Source of the DNA: DASXTC01 sp036505635 | GTDB lineage: Bacteria; Acidobacteriota; Polarisedimenticolia; JACPZX01; DASXTC01 | Assembly (NCBI GenBank): GCA_036505635.1 | Contig: DASXTC010000075.1 | Span: 56,658 to 120,657 of the forward strand | Direction: 5' to 3' | DNA length: 64,000 bases | Shown: piece by piece, positions 36,901-45,163 of the stretch | How positions within the stretch are numbered: position 1 is the stretch's first letter | How the letters are laid out: each line of letters begins with the position of its first letter | The notes under the pieces: model-generated | Database searches by the model: none | What the model was told of the DNA's origin: nothing | What the model saw: the letters and a program-made list of their open reading frames with translations, nothing else | Made by a program: the position numbers and the translations under genes

Positions 36901-38139
36901 ATGTCGAAGCTTCTGTCCATCGGGAAGGTCCTGCGCGGGCTCGTCCGCGAGCCCTCCGCCCCATTCAGGACGGCCGCGTCCCTTCTGACCCACCGGCCCG
37001 CCAAACCGCTCTACGTCGGAATCTACGTCACCTACCGCTGCAACAGCCGATGCCGGACCTGCGACATCTGGATGCACGAAGGGCGCGACGAGCCCCGGCA
37101 CGCGAAAGACAATGAGCTGTCGAGCGCGGAGCTGCGCCGTCTGGTGGACGAGCTGGCCTCACTCGGGACGCGCCAGATCGGCCTGTGGGGGGGCGACGCT
37201 CTGCTGCGGGAAGACCTCGAAGAGGTGATCTCCCACGCCTCGAGGCACGGGATCGGAACCGGCGTGAGCTTCAACGGGATGTACATGAGCGAAGAGCGTG
37301 CCCGGTCGCTCGTGGACGCCGGACTCTCGCGTCTCGACGTCTCGGTGGACGGCCCGGACGCGGAGCTGCACAACCACGCCCGCGGCCTGCGCCTCTGGGA
37401 CAAGATGATCGCCGGCGTCAACATGGCTCACGAGGCGGCGCGCGCGGCGGGACGGGAACTCAAGATCGGCGTCAACACCGTGATCAACCGGCGCAACATC
37501 GGCGTGCTGGACCGGATGATCGACCTGAAGGACCTTTTTGATTTCCGGGACCTGGGCTTCGACCTCTATGTGGCGAAGTTCTTCCGTGGAGGTCTGCGCG
37601 CCGATGGAAGCCCTGTGCCGCTCATGGACAGGTTCGACGCCGGCCCGGCGGAAGCGGAGGACCCGCTCAAGATCCGCATCGAGGAGATCGAGCTCTACCA
37701 TCGCGAGGTGCTCCCCCGCCTCGAAGAAAAGGCGCTTCGTCGCGAGGTAAGCCTGCTCAACCCGAGGCCCTTCGAGCTGGGGTCATGGGGTCCCGAGTCG
37801 ATCCTCGACCGGTCCTACGGGAAGAAGGTGTACGAGAGGACGTACTGTTTCGTCCCTTGGTACCACGCGGTGATCGCGGGCCCCGAGGTCGCGCCCTGCA
37901 CCTACGCCGAGGCCAACGGCGCGGTCCTCTCGATGGGAAACCTCCGGCAACAGACCTTCACGGAGATCTGGCGGGGCGAGAAATACCGCGCCTTCAGGTC
38001 GGCGATGAAACCACCTTCCTTCGACTTCTGCGGGAACTGCTCGTCGTGCCGCCCGTACGGGCAGTACGTCGGCGAGAACGTCTCGTACATGAAGTACTAC
38101 CCGCTCAAGGTTCTCGTGCGGGAGTACCTGCAGGACTGA
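36901..38139 (+). CDS. Radical SAM enzyme with SPASM-type C-terminal cysteines
   Basis: 412 residues. The radical SAM cluster motif is C47-NSR-C51-RT-C54 in TYRCNSRCRTCDIW. The usual GGEP is replaced by WGGDALLR (about 97-103), and LDVSVDGPD follows as in the SPASM/peptide-modifying branch. The C-terminal part has Cys316, Cys333, Cys377, Cys380 and Cys383 (FCGNCSSC), enough to hold an auxiliary iron-sulfur cluster. Such enzymes modify peptides, proteins or lipids with 5'-deoxyadenosyl radicals. The substrate is unknown. The gene converges, 20 bp between stops, on a tiny Cys-rich secreted protein that is a conceivable but unproven target. GGAG lies 9 nt before the ATG. Confidence 0.88.
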   Translation: MSKLLSIGKVLRGLVREPSAPFRTAASLLTHRPAKPLYVGIYVTYRCNSRCRTCDIWMHEGRDEPRHAKDNELSSAELRRLVDELASLGTRQIGLWGGDALLREDLEEVISHASRHGIGTGVSFNGMYMSEERARSLVDAGLSRLDVSVDGPDAELHNHARGLRLWDKMIAGVNMAHEAARAAGRELKIGVNTVINRRNIGVLDRMIDLKDLFDFRDLGFDLYVAKFFRGGLRADGSPVPLMDRFDAGPAEAEDPLKIRIEEIELYHREVLPRLEEKALRREVSLLNPRPFELGSWGPESILDRSYGKKVYERTYCFVPWYHAVIAGPEVAPCTYAEANGAVLSMGNLRQQTFTEIWRGEKYRAFRSAMKPPSFDFCGNCSSCRPYGQYVGENVSYMKYYPLKVLVREYLQD

Positions 38140-38159
38140 CGGGAGACTTGTGCCAGGCC

Positions 38160-38477
38160 CTACCCGGGGTCTTCGGGGCTGTTGCCGTCCTTGATGGCAT
38201 GGCAGACCGTCCTGCACTCCCGATCGGCGATGATGCACACCGCCACGCATTGGCTCATGCAGGCGCCTCGTCCGCTGTTGGGGCCCGGAAAGAGCGCCTT
38301 GCACTCAGTCTCGCAGTTCGAGTTGCAGGCTTGGCGGGCCGCCACGCACGCCTGGATGCATCGCGCGAAGCTCCTCCCGACGTCTCCGGGCGATGCCTGC
38401 ATCGGGACGGGAAGGAAGAACAGCGCCACAGGCAACAGGAATACCGGGGAGAGGGTTCTCCGGATCGATCGGTTCAT
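38160..38477 (-). CDS. Small secreted ten-cysteine protein, copy 1
   Basis: 105 residues with a signal peptide (FLLPVALFFLPVPMQAS). Ten cysteines at 40, 44, 51, 55, 59, 73, 77, 81, 88 and 92 give the spacing 3-6-3-3-13-3-3-6-3, which reads the same in both directions. Each half would place its cysteines on one face of a helix, so an antiparallel helical hairpin held by up to five disulfides is the simplest model. The turn contains LFP and the C-terminus ends SPEDPG. The paralogue at 38.6-38.9 kb has identical spacing. The gene has its own promoter and Shine-Dalgarno sequence (TTTGGAG). I know of no family with this pattern. Confidence 0.8.
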   Translation of the reverse strand: MNRSIRRTLSPVFLLPVALFFLPVPMQASPGDVGRSFARCIQACVAARQACNSNCETECKALFPGPNSGRGACMSQCVAVCIIADRECRTVCHAIKDGNSPEDPG

Positions 38478-38525
38478 GCTTGCTCCAAAGGAGGGGGCAG
38501 CCAGGGGAAGCCGTATCCACCAGGA

Positions 38526-38553
38526 AGTATATGGAGAACCGGCCGGAGGTCAA
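38526..38553 (-). promoter_or_regulatory. Predicted promoter of Cys-rich protein 1
   Basis: TTGACC (38553-38548), 16-bp spacer, TATACT (38531-38526). The leader is about 40 nt and ends in a clear Shine-Dalgarno sequence before ATG 38477. Confidence 0.6.
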
Positions 38554-38587
38554 TTCGAACCAAAATGACCCTGAAGGGAAGAATGAG

Positions 38588-38617
38588 AACGCCGGCCGTT
38601 CGGAGCCGGCCGGCGTT
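38588..38617 (-). terminator. Strong hairpin after Cys-rich protein 2
   Basis: A perfect 11-bp inverted repeat, AACGCCGGCCG and CGGCCGGCGTT, with an 8-nt loop, 18 nt after the stop codon of the gene. The following CTCATTCTT is T-rich but not a pure T tract. It separates the two Cys-rich genes. Confidence 0.65.
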
Positions 38618-38635
38618 CCTCGTGGTAGTGCTGAA

Positions 38636-38932
38636 TTACGGGTCTTCCGGGGTTGTCGGCGGCCGATCGACAGCGCAGGCCGCGCGGCATTCCTTCTCCT
38701 GCGCCGCGCAGATGTCGTCGCAGGACTTCAAGCACGCGTTGCGTTCCTCGACGTTGTTGGGGAAGAGATTCAGGCACGTCGCGTCGCATGAATCGTCGCA
38801 CCGGAGCCTGGTCTGGCGACATACTCCCTTGCATCGAGTGTCATCGCGCCCTCCCGCCTCAGGCAGGGAGACAGGCAGGGCCAGAACTACTCCAACAGCA
38901 AGCAATAAGCCGAACCGAAGCACTGGTCGCAT
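38636..38932 (-). CDS. Small secreted ten-cysteine protein, copy 2
   Basis: 98 residues with a signal peptide (LLLAVGVVLALPVSLPEAG). Cysteines at 34, 38, 45, 49, 53, 67, 71, 75, 82 and 86 repeat exactly the mirror-symmetric spacing of copy 1, although most other residues differ. The LFP in the turn and the C-terminal PEDP are shared. The strong conservation of spacing against a diverged background implies selection on the disulfide scaffold. A near-consensus promoter (TTGACA/TATAAC) lies upstream and a strong hairpin downstream, so it is a separate transcription unit from the ABC exporter genes. Confidence 0.8.
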   Translation of the reverse strand: MRPVLRFGLLLAVGVVLALPVSLPEAGGRDDTRCKGVCRQTRLRCDDSCDATCLNLFPNNVEERNACLKSCDDICAAQEKECRAACAVDRPPTTPEDP

Positions 38933-38978
38933 GACGCTATTATCTCCCTGGGTCGGAGGGGACCTTGTCGGATGCGGG

Positions 38979-39008
38979 GTTATACCGCCACAAGGAACCG
39001 AGTGTCAA
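38979..39008 (-). promoter_or_regulatory. Predicted strong promoter of Cys-rich protein 2
   Basis: TTGACA (39008-39003), 18-bp spacer, TATAAC (38984-38979), in an AT-richer patch. The leader is about 40 nt, with GGGAG before ATG 38932. Confidence 0.65.
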
Positions 39009-39140
39009 GACAAAACATCAAACTTATGCTGTGATGACATCGAGCCGGTTTCCGGTCAAACCCGCGTGCCCGGGTCGTTCCACGAGCCTCCGCGGCATGT
39101 GGATCCCTCCCTCGGCGCCACGTTGCAGGCGCCGATCGGG

Positions 39141-40919
39141 TCACCCCGCTTGCGTCACGGAGTCCAGCTCCTTGGAAGGATCGAACCGGTCCAGGTAGGC
39201 CCCGAGCAAGACCACACCAAGCCAGCACTCCCCCGCCAGCGCGGCGGCCGCGGGCAGAGCGGACACGGGAAGCGCGATCGAGTTGCCGGTGAAAGCGGAG
39301 CAGAGGAACCAACTCACCCCGAAGATCAGGGCCGCGGGGATCAGGCTGAGGGCCATGACAAGAAGAAGTCCGATGGTGGTGAAGATGCCCTGGCCCATTC
39401 TCTCCACCCCCCAGCTTCGCGACGGCCCCAGGGAAACCCAGGCCGGCAGGAGGAGAAGACCCGCGTTGTGAATGAGGGTCGCCACGCCCGTCATGGGGAT
39501 GGCGAGGATCGCGCCGGTCAGCGCCAGGACGGCAGGGCCCGTGCTCCAGGAGGTGCCCTCGCCGATGACCCCGCCCATGAGGATCGCGAAGCCGGACAGC
39601 AGCATCCACTCGATGGCCGTCAGAACGAGGATCGGCGCCAGGAGCGTCCCGACCAGCAGGCTCCTGCCAGCGAGCGGGTAGGAGCGCAGCGTGTCCATGT
39701 GTGGGAGATCCTGCCTGAAATCGATCCGGAGGATGGAAGGCCCCACGATGAGCAGCATTCCCGCGAGCATGCCGCAGATGGCCCCGATGACCACATGCGC
39801 CGTACCCGGGCGGCTGACCCGCAGGATGACGAGGATGAGCGCGAAGTTCAGCCCGATGATCCACACCAGCGGTCTCAGCCCCCCGACGTTCCTGAAGGCG
39901 GCGATCAGGTTCTTCCACAACAGGGCGATCTCCGGTCGCCCGACCGGCGCCAGGCTGAAAGGGGGCCTGGTCGCCCGCAGGCGGCGAGGGGACCGGCCGA
40001 TCCCTCTGCCGCCGGAGCGGGCCGCGCGAGTCTCCTCGATTCGCCGTGCTCCCTCGATCGCCCCCTCCTCCAGCGCGACCCCGGACCCCATCACCCAGAG
40101 ATAGTTCAACGCCAGCAGGCCGGCGGCGGTGGCGCCATCGAGGAGGAACCGCGTGAGGCTGGTGGCCAGAGCCGGCCGGACCAGCAACCTGCCGGGGAGG
40201 AGCAGGATCCAGGCGGGTCCCGAGGCCGCCAGGGCTTCCACGTACCGGCCGAAGGCGGCCAGCGCCTCCCCCTTGCCGGCCAGGCCGGTGGGAGGAGCCC
40301 CGACCCGGCTGGAAGCCCAGAGGGCCGCCGTTCCCACCGCCGCCACCGTCACCGCGAGCGTCACGGCCACGCGTCTCCCCCAACCCGTCCCGCGCTGCTT
40401 CATCCCGTGGAGAGCCAGACGGATCCCGGTCATGTGGAGCTGCATCGTCGCAAAGACTATCCACGCTCCGGCGAAGAAGAGGAGCCTGTCTCCTCGTGCG
40501 AGGTGAGGTCCCGCGAAGAGGGTGAAGATCGACACGCTGAAGAGGACGCCGACCTGTCCCTTCATCAGCTTCCAGCGGATCAGGGCGCGGCGGGTGATCG
40601 GCGCCGTGAAGAGGTGCTGAATCTCGGCCTGGGTGAAGGCTAGCGGCGAGATGGGCGGCGCGTTGCACCAGGCCACCACGATGCTTCCCATGATGAGGAA
40701 GGATGCAGCCACCTCCGCCAGCACGGGGGGCAGGATGGAGAGGTCCCCCCTGGAGGCGATCCGGGCCCCGGCCATCCAGTGGCGCCCGGCCACGCCGTAG
40801 AAGTAGGCGACCCCGACGATCGCGAAGAAGAGGTAACGGGGCCGCTTGAGCCGCCGGATCTGGGAGAGCAACCGGTTCTTGAATGTGCGGAGCGTGAGGA
40901 AGAGGAACGCGCCCGTCAC
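39141..40919 (-). CDS. ABC exporter permease
   Basis: 592 residues with about a dozen hydrophobic segments in two groups, separated by an Arg-rich cytoplasmic loop (GGRGIGRSPRRLRATRP). The pattern matches the large single-chain permeases (putative ABC exporter family) that pair with one stand-alone ATPase. AFTQAEIQHLFTAPITRRAL resembles the coupling segment seen in these proteins. The start overlaps the end of the ATPase gene by 4 bp. The cargo is unknown. The two Cys-rich proteins downstream have Sec-type signals and so should not need it. Confidence 0.82.
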   Translation of the reverse strand: MTGAFLFLTLRTFKNRLLSQIRRLKRPRYLFFAIVGVAYFYGVAGRHWMAGARIASRGDLSILPPVLAEVAASFLIMGSIVVAWCNAPPISPLAFTQAEIQHLFTAPITRRALIRWKLMKGQVGVLFSVSIFTLFAGPHLARGDRLLFFAGAWIVFATMQLHMTGIRLALHGMKQRGTGWGRRVAVTLAVTVAAVGTAALWASSRVGAPPTGLAGKGEALAAFGRYVEALAASGPAWILLLPGRLLVRPALATSLTRFLLDGATAAGLLALNYLWVMGSGVALEEGAIEGARRIEETRAARSGGRGIGRSPRRLRATRPPFSLAPVGRPEIALLWKNLIAAFRNVGGLRPLVWIIGLNFALILVILRVSRPGTAHVVIGAICGMLAGMLLIVGPSILRIDFRQDLPHMDTLRSYPLAGRSLLVGTLLAPILVLTAIEWMLLSGFAILMGGVIGEGTSWSTGPAVLALTGAILAIPMTGVATLIHNAGLLLLPAWVSLGPSRSWGVERMGQGIFTTIGLLLVMALSLIPAALIFGVSWFLCSAFTGNSIALPVSALPAAAALAGECWLGVVLLGAYLDRFDPSKELDSVTQAG

Positions 40920-41653
40920 GCGCGCGGCTCTGTCTTCGAGGTGACGTGCAGGAAGACGTCCTCCAGGCTGGCCGCGGCCTCCAGTTGCGGCGCGGCGGCC
41001 TTGATCTCATCGAGGGTGCCGTGGGCGACCTTGAGACCATTCTGGATCACGAGGATCCTGTGGCAGAGCTCCTCGACCAGGTGCAGGAGATGGGAGCTGA
41101 CGATGATCGAAGCGCCGGAGGCCGCGCGCCGCGATATCGAGTCTTTCATCCGCCGGATGCCGACCGGATCGAGGCCCGTGAGAGGCTCGTCGAAGAGGAT
41201 CAGGCGCGGGTCGTGGAGCAGCCCGCACGCGATCGCCAGCTTCTGCTTCATCCCGCGGGAGAGCTCTCCCGGCAGAGCCTGGCGCCGGTCCGACAGCTCC
41301 AGCTCCTCGAGCAGTGAGTCGGCCCGTTGAGCGGCGTCGGGCACCTGGTAGATCCGGCCGACGAACTGGAGGTGCTCCGCGACCGTCAGGTAGTCGAAGA
41401 GCCGCGGCTCGTCCGCCATGAAGGCCATGCGCCGCTTGGCCTCGACCGGCTCCTCCTTCAGATCGTACCCGCAGATGACGATCCGGCCCGCGTTGGGGGG
41501 CAGGATTCCCGCGATGCAGCGCAGGCTGGTGGTCTTGCCCGCGCCGTTGGGGCCGACCAGACCGAGTATCTCCCCCGGTTGGACCTCGAAGGTCAGATCG
41601 GAGACGGCCGTGACGCCGCCGTATTGTCTGGTCAGTCCCTCGACCTGCAGCAC
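40916..41653 (-). CDS. ABC exporter ATP-binding protein
   Basis: 245 residues if started at GTG 41653, which has GAGGGGGG upstream; an in-frame GTG at 41692 is less likely. It has Walker A GPNGAGKTTS (34-43), the Q-loop region FMADEPRLFDYLT, signature LSRGMKQKLA (131-140) and Walker B LILFDEPLTGLD (151-162). It powers the permease encoded next to it, and the two form a translationally coupled unit. It is divergent from the polytopic TPR protein gene. Confidence 0.92.
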   Translation of the reverse strand: MLQVEGLTRQYGGVTAVSDLTFEVQPGEILGLVGPNGAGKTTSLRCIAGILPPNAGRIVICGYDLKEEPVEAKRRMAFMADEPRLFDYLTVAEHLQFVGRIYQVPDAAQRADSLLEELELSDRRQALPGELSRGMKQKLAIACGLLHDPRLILFDEPLTGLDPVGIRRMKDSISRRAASGASIIVSSHLLHLVEELCHRILVIQNGLKVAHGTLDEIKAAAPQLEAAASLEDVFLHVTSKTEPRA

Positions 41654-41715
41654 TCGCCCCCCTCGCGCCTCTGTGGAGCGCCAGTATCGCACATGGCTTG
41701 CGGTATGATGGCTCG

Positions 41716-43545
41716 ATGCAGACGCCGCGCGCGCTCGTGTGGGCTGCCGGGGCCGTCCTCCTCGCGCTGGTCCTCGCGGTGGGCGTCAATCCGCTGACCA
41801 ACAACGACATCTGGCTTCACCTGACGACCGGACGTCTCATCCTCGAGCGGGGCGCGGTCCCCAGGGTGGACGAATACTCCTTCACGCGCGCCGGGGCCCC
41901 GTACATCGCGCACGAGTGGCTCGCGCAGATCCTTTTCTGGGAGGTGTTCCGCGCGGCGGGGACCACAGGGCTGATCCTCCTCAAGCCCGCGGCGCTTGCC
42001 GCCGTCGCTACTTTGGTGGCGCTGGCCAGCCGCAAGCTGGGCGCGGGGCCCGCGGCGACCTTCTGGGCCGCGGCCCTGGCCGTCGCGTCGATGGCCTCGC
42101 ACCTCTTCGTGCGCCCCCACCTGCTGACCTTCGTGATGCTGGCCGCCGCGACCCTGATGTTGGTCCACCTGCGCGACGGCAGCCGGCGCGCTCTGCCGGC
42201 CCTGCTGGCCCTTCAAGTGCTCTGGGCCAACCTCCACGGCGGCTTCATCCTCGGTTTCGGGCTGGCCTTCCTGATGGGCGCATGGGTCGCCGGGATCGGC
42301 ATGGCCCTCGTGTCCCTGCTCAACCCCCAGGGGGCCGGCCTCTTCCGTTTCGTGCTGACCTTCACCGACCCCATCTTCCGGCGCAGAATCCGGGAGTGGT
42401 CGAGCCCCTTCGACGAGCCCTTCGCGGGCTCGCTGCACTTCTGGATCTACGTCGTCGTGCTGATCGCCTGCGCGGGGGCGGCCCTCCATCACGCGCGGCG
42501 CCGTCGCGGGGGCGCGGCGGCCACGCTGATCGCCTTCGGCCTCCTGTCGCTCGCCTCCAAGCGCAACGCGAGCCTGCTCGGGGTGGCTGCGGCTCCGTGG
42601 CTCGCGTGGGCGGCCACCGAGGCGTTCGGACCGCGGGTCGGCAGGGCGCGGTGGCTGGCGGGCGCGCGCGGGCTGGGCCTCTCCTGCGTCGCCGTGGCCG
42701 CGCTGGCCGGCGCCACGGCGCTTCACGGCGTGCCGCACGAGACGGGCCGAACGCGGCGGGCGGGCCTCGGCGTCGGCGAGAACGTCCCGGTGGCGGCGCT
42801 CGACTACATCAAGTCCCGCGGAATCGCGGGAGACGCGCTCGACTCCATGGGGTTCGGGTCGTATCTGATCTGGCGCGTCTGGCCGGCGTCGCGGGTCTTC
42901 ATCGACTCGCGCCTCGATGTCTATGGAGGCCCGTTCATCGAGCGCTACAGTCTCGCGATGGCCGACCCGGCTCTGATGCGCGATCTGATCGGGCGCCAGC
43001 GTCTCGACTACGCGCTGATCTCCTACCAGCTGGAGGAGGCCTCGGGCGCGGTGGGGGCGTTGTCCTCCGATCCCGGCTGGGCGCTCGTCCACTTCGACGA
43101 TCTGGCGATGGTCTATCTCAAGCGCGCGCCGCGCTGGGACGAGCTGATCGCGCGCGACGCGTACCGGGTCGTGAATCCTTACCGGTTCCTCTCCGGGGAG
43201 ATGGACTTCGGCGGCGACCCCGCGCGCGGTCTGGCCGAGGCGAGCCGCGCGCTGTCCGAGGTCCCCTCATCTCTCGTGGCGAGGCTCATGGCCGGGACCG
43301 CGCTGCAGGCGCTCGGCAGGCATCGCGAGGCAGTCTCGATCCTGGAGGAAGCCTCGGCGCGGCTCGACCCCGAAGCCGGAGGCCGCGAGCTCCTCTTCGG
43401 GCTGCTGGGCATCTCGTACATGGAGCTGGGAGATGACGAGCGGGCTTCGCGGGCGATGAGAAAGCTGCTGGAGATCTCGCCGGAGTCGACCTACGCCCGC
43501 CGGATGCTCGAGGAGATCGAGGCGCGGCGCGGTTGGGCAGACTGA
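41716..43545 (+). CDS. Polytopic membrane protein with C-terminal TPR region
   Basis: 609 residues. Around ten hydrophobic segments fill residues 1-350, starting with WAAGAVLLALVLAVGVN and the conserved-looking NNDIWLHLTTGRLILE and YIAHEWLAQILFWE. A soluble part (about 360-480) and tetratricopeptide-like helices (about 500-600: RGLAEASRALSEVPSSLVARL, then LLGISYMELGDDERASRAM) close the protein. The N-terminal pattern is shared with unnamed bacterial membrane proteins of the glycosyltransferase-39-like type; no catalytic Asp is certain. TATGAT ends 6 nt before ATG 41716 without a Shine-Dalgarno sequence, so the message is probably leaderless. Confidence 0.7.
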   Translation: MQTPRALVWAAGAVLLALVLAVGVNPLTNNDIWLHLTTGRLILERGAVPRVDEYSFTRAGAPYIAHEWLAQILFWEVFRAAGTTGLILLKPAALAAVATLVALASRKLGAGPAATFWAAALAVASMASHLFVRPHLLTFVMLAAATLMLVHLRDGSRRALPALLALQVLWANLHGGFILGFGLAFLMGAWVAGIGMALVSLLNPQGAGLFRFVLTFTDPIFRRRIREWSSPFDEPFAGSLHFWIYVVVLIACAGAALHHARRRRGGAAATLIAFGLLSLASKRNASLLGVAAAPWLAWAATEAFGPRVGRARWLAGARGLGLSCVAVAALAGATALHGVPHETGRTRRAGLGVGENVPVAALDYIKSRGIAGDALDSMGFGSYLIWRVWPASRVFIDSRLDVYGGPFIERYSLAMADPALMRDLIGRQRLDYALISYQLEEASGAVGALSSDPGWALVHFDDLAMVYLKRAPRWDELIARDAYRVVNPYRFLSGEMDFGGDPARGLAEASRALSEVPSSLVARLMAGTALQALGRHREAVSILEEASARLDPEAGGRELLFGLLGISYMELGDDERASRAMRKLLEISPESTYARRMLEEIEARRGWAD

Positions 43546-43554
43546 GCCCGCGTC

Positions 43555-43935
43555 CTACTTGCCGTGGGCGCCCGGCAGCGTGAACTCCTGCCCCGACTGG
43601 CTCCGGACCTTGCCGCCCGTGATCAGGAAGAAGGCCTGCCGGCGGCCGTCCACATGCTCCAGGGCGATCCAGCCCTCCTCGATCAGCGTGCGGAAGATCC
43701 GCCCCGTGAAGATCTGCTTTCCGACCTCGATGGTGACATCCTCGCCCGACTGGAGCTTCTCGTGCAGGAACGCCTTGAGCTCGGCGCTGATCATCTCGGA
43801 CGGTGGGAGCGAAGGCGCCTCGACCTTCGGGGGAGGCGCGGCCGGCTTGGCGGCGGCTGGCGCGGGCGGCGGCGCGGACGCCGGCGAGGGCGCGGGCGCG
43901 GGTTTTCCCTCCTGCTCGACCTTCGGCTCGGACAA
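43555..43935 (-). CDS. Small protein: Pro/Ala-rich tail plus Sm-like domain
   Basis: 126 residues from a TTG start with GGAGGG upstream. The first about 45 residues are Pro/Ala/Lys-rich and probably disordered. The C-terminal about 75 residues (LKAFLHEKLQSGEDVTIEVG ... GWIALEHVDGRRQAFFLITG) have one helix and then five short strands, the order of an Sm/Hfq-like barrel. This is a weak structural guess. It lies at the end of the minus-strand run that begins with argR, 18 bp after the 2Fe-2S protein gene. Confidence 0.55.
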   Translation of the reverse strand: MSEPKVEQEGKPAPAPSPASAPPPAPAAAKPAAPPPKVEAPSLPPSEMISAELKAFLHEKLQSGEDVTIEVGKQIFTGRIFRTLIEEGWIALEHVDGRRQAFFLITGGKVRSQSGQEFTLPGAHGK

Positions 43936-43953
43936 GGGCCCTCCCCTCCCCTT

Positions 43954-44235
43954 CTAGTTGTACTTCTCGACCACGATGTCGCCCTGGATCTTCGCGACGC
44001 AAGCCATGCGCACGTTGGGCGGGAAGTGGTTCATCCGGATGTTCTCCCGTTCATCCTCGTCGGGATCCGAGAGGTTCTCGATCCCCGAGAGGATGACGAA
44101 CGGGTCGGTCCCGCACCAGCCGAACTCGCAATCGGTCCTCACCTCGATCCCGAGCCCCTTCGCCGCCATCAGGATCGTGGTCCCCTTCCTCACCGTGGCT
44201 GTGACTCCCTGCGGCTGGAAAGTGATGTGCGGCAT
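43954..44235 (-). CDS. 2Fe-2S ferredoxin-like protein with an Asp in the cluster motif
   Basis: 93 residues with the plant-type ferredoxin fold order (ITFQPQGVTATVRKGTTILMA, then the cluster loop, then CVAKIQGDIVVEKY). Canonical proteins use C-x4-C-x2-C and a distant Cys. Here the residues are C36-EFGW-C41-GT-D44 and C79, so Asp44 replaces the third ligand. CGTDPFVILSGIENLSDPDEDE forms a specific acidic segment after it. It may bind a 2Fe-2S cluster with one oxygen ligand, or none. It sits between the alpha/beta hydrolase gene and the Sm-like gene in the arginine run. Confidence 0.75.
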   Translation of the reverse strand: MPHITFQPQGVTATVRKGTTILMAAKGLGIEVRTDCEFGWCGTDPFVILSGIENLSDPDEDERENIRMNHFPPNVRMACVAKIQGDIVVEKYN

Positions 44236-44262
44236 CCGGGAACCGGCTCCTCGCGCGAGGCG

Positions 44263-45153
44263 TCACGATAGCACGTCACGGGCGGGCGCGACAAAGGGCG
44301 CGCGGCGGGCACGTCGTATGAACTCGCGGATCGCGCGGTGGACCGCCGCGCCCCCGCTGGTCCAAAGCGTGTTGTGCCACGCCCCCTTCACCTCGTGGAA
44401 CTCCTTCATGCGCGAGGCCGAGGATTCGTACAGACGGCGTCCCATCTCAATCGGAGCCACCTCGTCGCGCTCGCCGTGGAGGAACAGGATCGGCGTGGAG
44501 ACTTCGCGCACGGCGGAGAGGTTGTCGAGCTTCGCCCTCAGGATCCACCGCACCGGAAGAAATGGAAAGGCGCGCCGGCCCATCTCGAGCGCCGAGGTGA
44601 GGGCCCCTTCGAGGATCAAGGCAACGGGCCCCGGGCGTCCTTCCGCCTCCAGACTTCGGGCCAGATGGAGCGCGGGCACCGATCCGAGCGACTCTCCGTA
44701 CAGGACGATCCTCGCGGGATCCAGCCCGCGCCCGGCCGTGAGGTGTTCCCAGGCGGCGCGCGTGTCGGCGTGCAGCCCCTCCTCCGAAGGGCTCCCGGTG
44801 CTGCCGCCGTAGCCACGGTAGTCGATGATCAGGATCGACAGGTCCATCCTCCTCAGTCCGGCCAGATCGTTAATCCGGTCCCCCCTGTTGCCCGCGTTGC
44901 CGTGGAGGAACAGGATCGTGGCCTCGGGCGCCTCGGCGGGCACGTACCAGCCGGCGATCGTCTCGCCGTCGGCGGTGGCGAGGGTCACCTCCTCGTAGGG
45001 AATGCGAAGGAAGTCGGGCGTGTGGCGGATCTCTTGCGCAGGGTGGTAGATGAAAGAATCCTGGATCAGTGACAGGCCCATCAGCGCGGATCCGAGAGCA
45101 ACCACCGCGATCGCCAGACCGCCGGCCGCTCTTTGAATCCACCTCCGCCGCAT
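44263..45153 (-). CDS. Membrane-anchored alpha/beta hydrolase
   Basis: 296 residues. An N-terminal hydrophobic helix (about 11-31) probably anchors it. The core has the oxyanion segment LFLHGNAGNRGDR, an IIDYRGYGGSTG loop, the nucleophile GESLG (Ser155), a late acid in HGERDEVAP and the His in KGAWHNTLW. This is the BEM46/ABHD13-like subgroup, usually serine esterases or lipases. The start is 10 bp after the stop of argA, suggesting co-transcription with arginine genes though no metabolic link is obvious. Confidence 0.87.
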   Translation of the reverse strand: MRRRWIQRAAGGLAIAVVALGSALMGLSLIQDSFIYHPAQEIRHTPDFLRIPYEEVTLATADGETIAGWYVPAEAPEATILFLHGNAGNRGDRINDLAGLRRMDLSILIIDYRGYGGSTGSPSEEGLHADTRAAWEHLTAGRGLDPARIVLYGESLGSVPALHLARSLEAEGRPGPVALILEGALTSALEMGRRAFPFLPVRWILRAKLDNLSAVREVSTPILFLHGERDEVAPIEMGRRLYESSASRMKEFHEVKGAWHNTLWTSGGAAVHRAIREFIRRARRAPFVAPARDVLS

Positions 45154-45163
45154 GCGCCCTCGA

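Noticed and set aside
38160..38932. Interpreting the Cys-rich proteins as RiPP precursors of the radical SAM enzyme
   Set aside because: They have Sec signal peptides, separate promoters and an even cysteine scaffold that is better explained by disulfides; kept only as a low-weight hypothesis.
37785..40643. Very long open frame on the plus strand across the Cys-rich and exporter genes
   Set aside because: It has no domain, no start signal and reads antisense to convincing genes. Long antisense frames are expected at this GC content; the same applies to long frames opposite the TonB, glnS and arginine genes.
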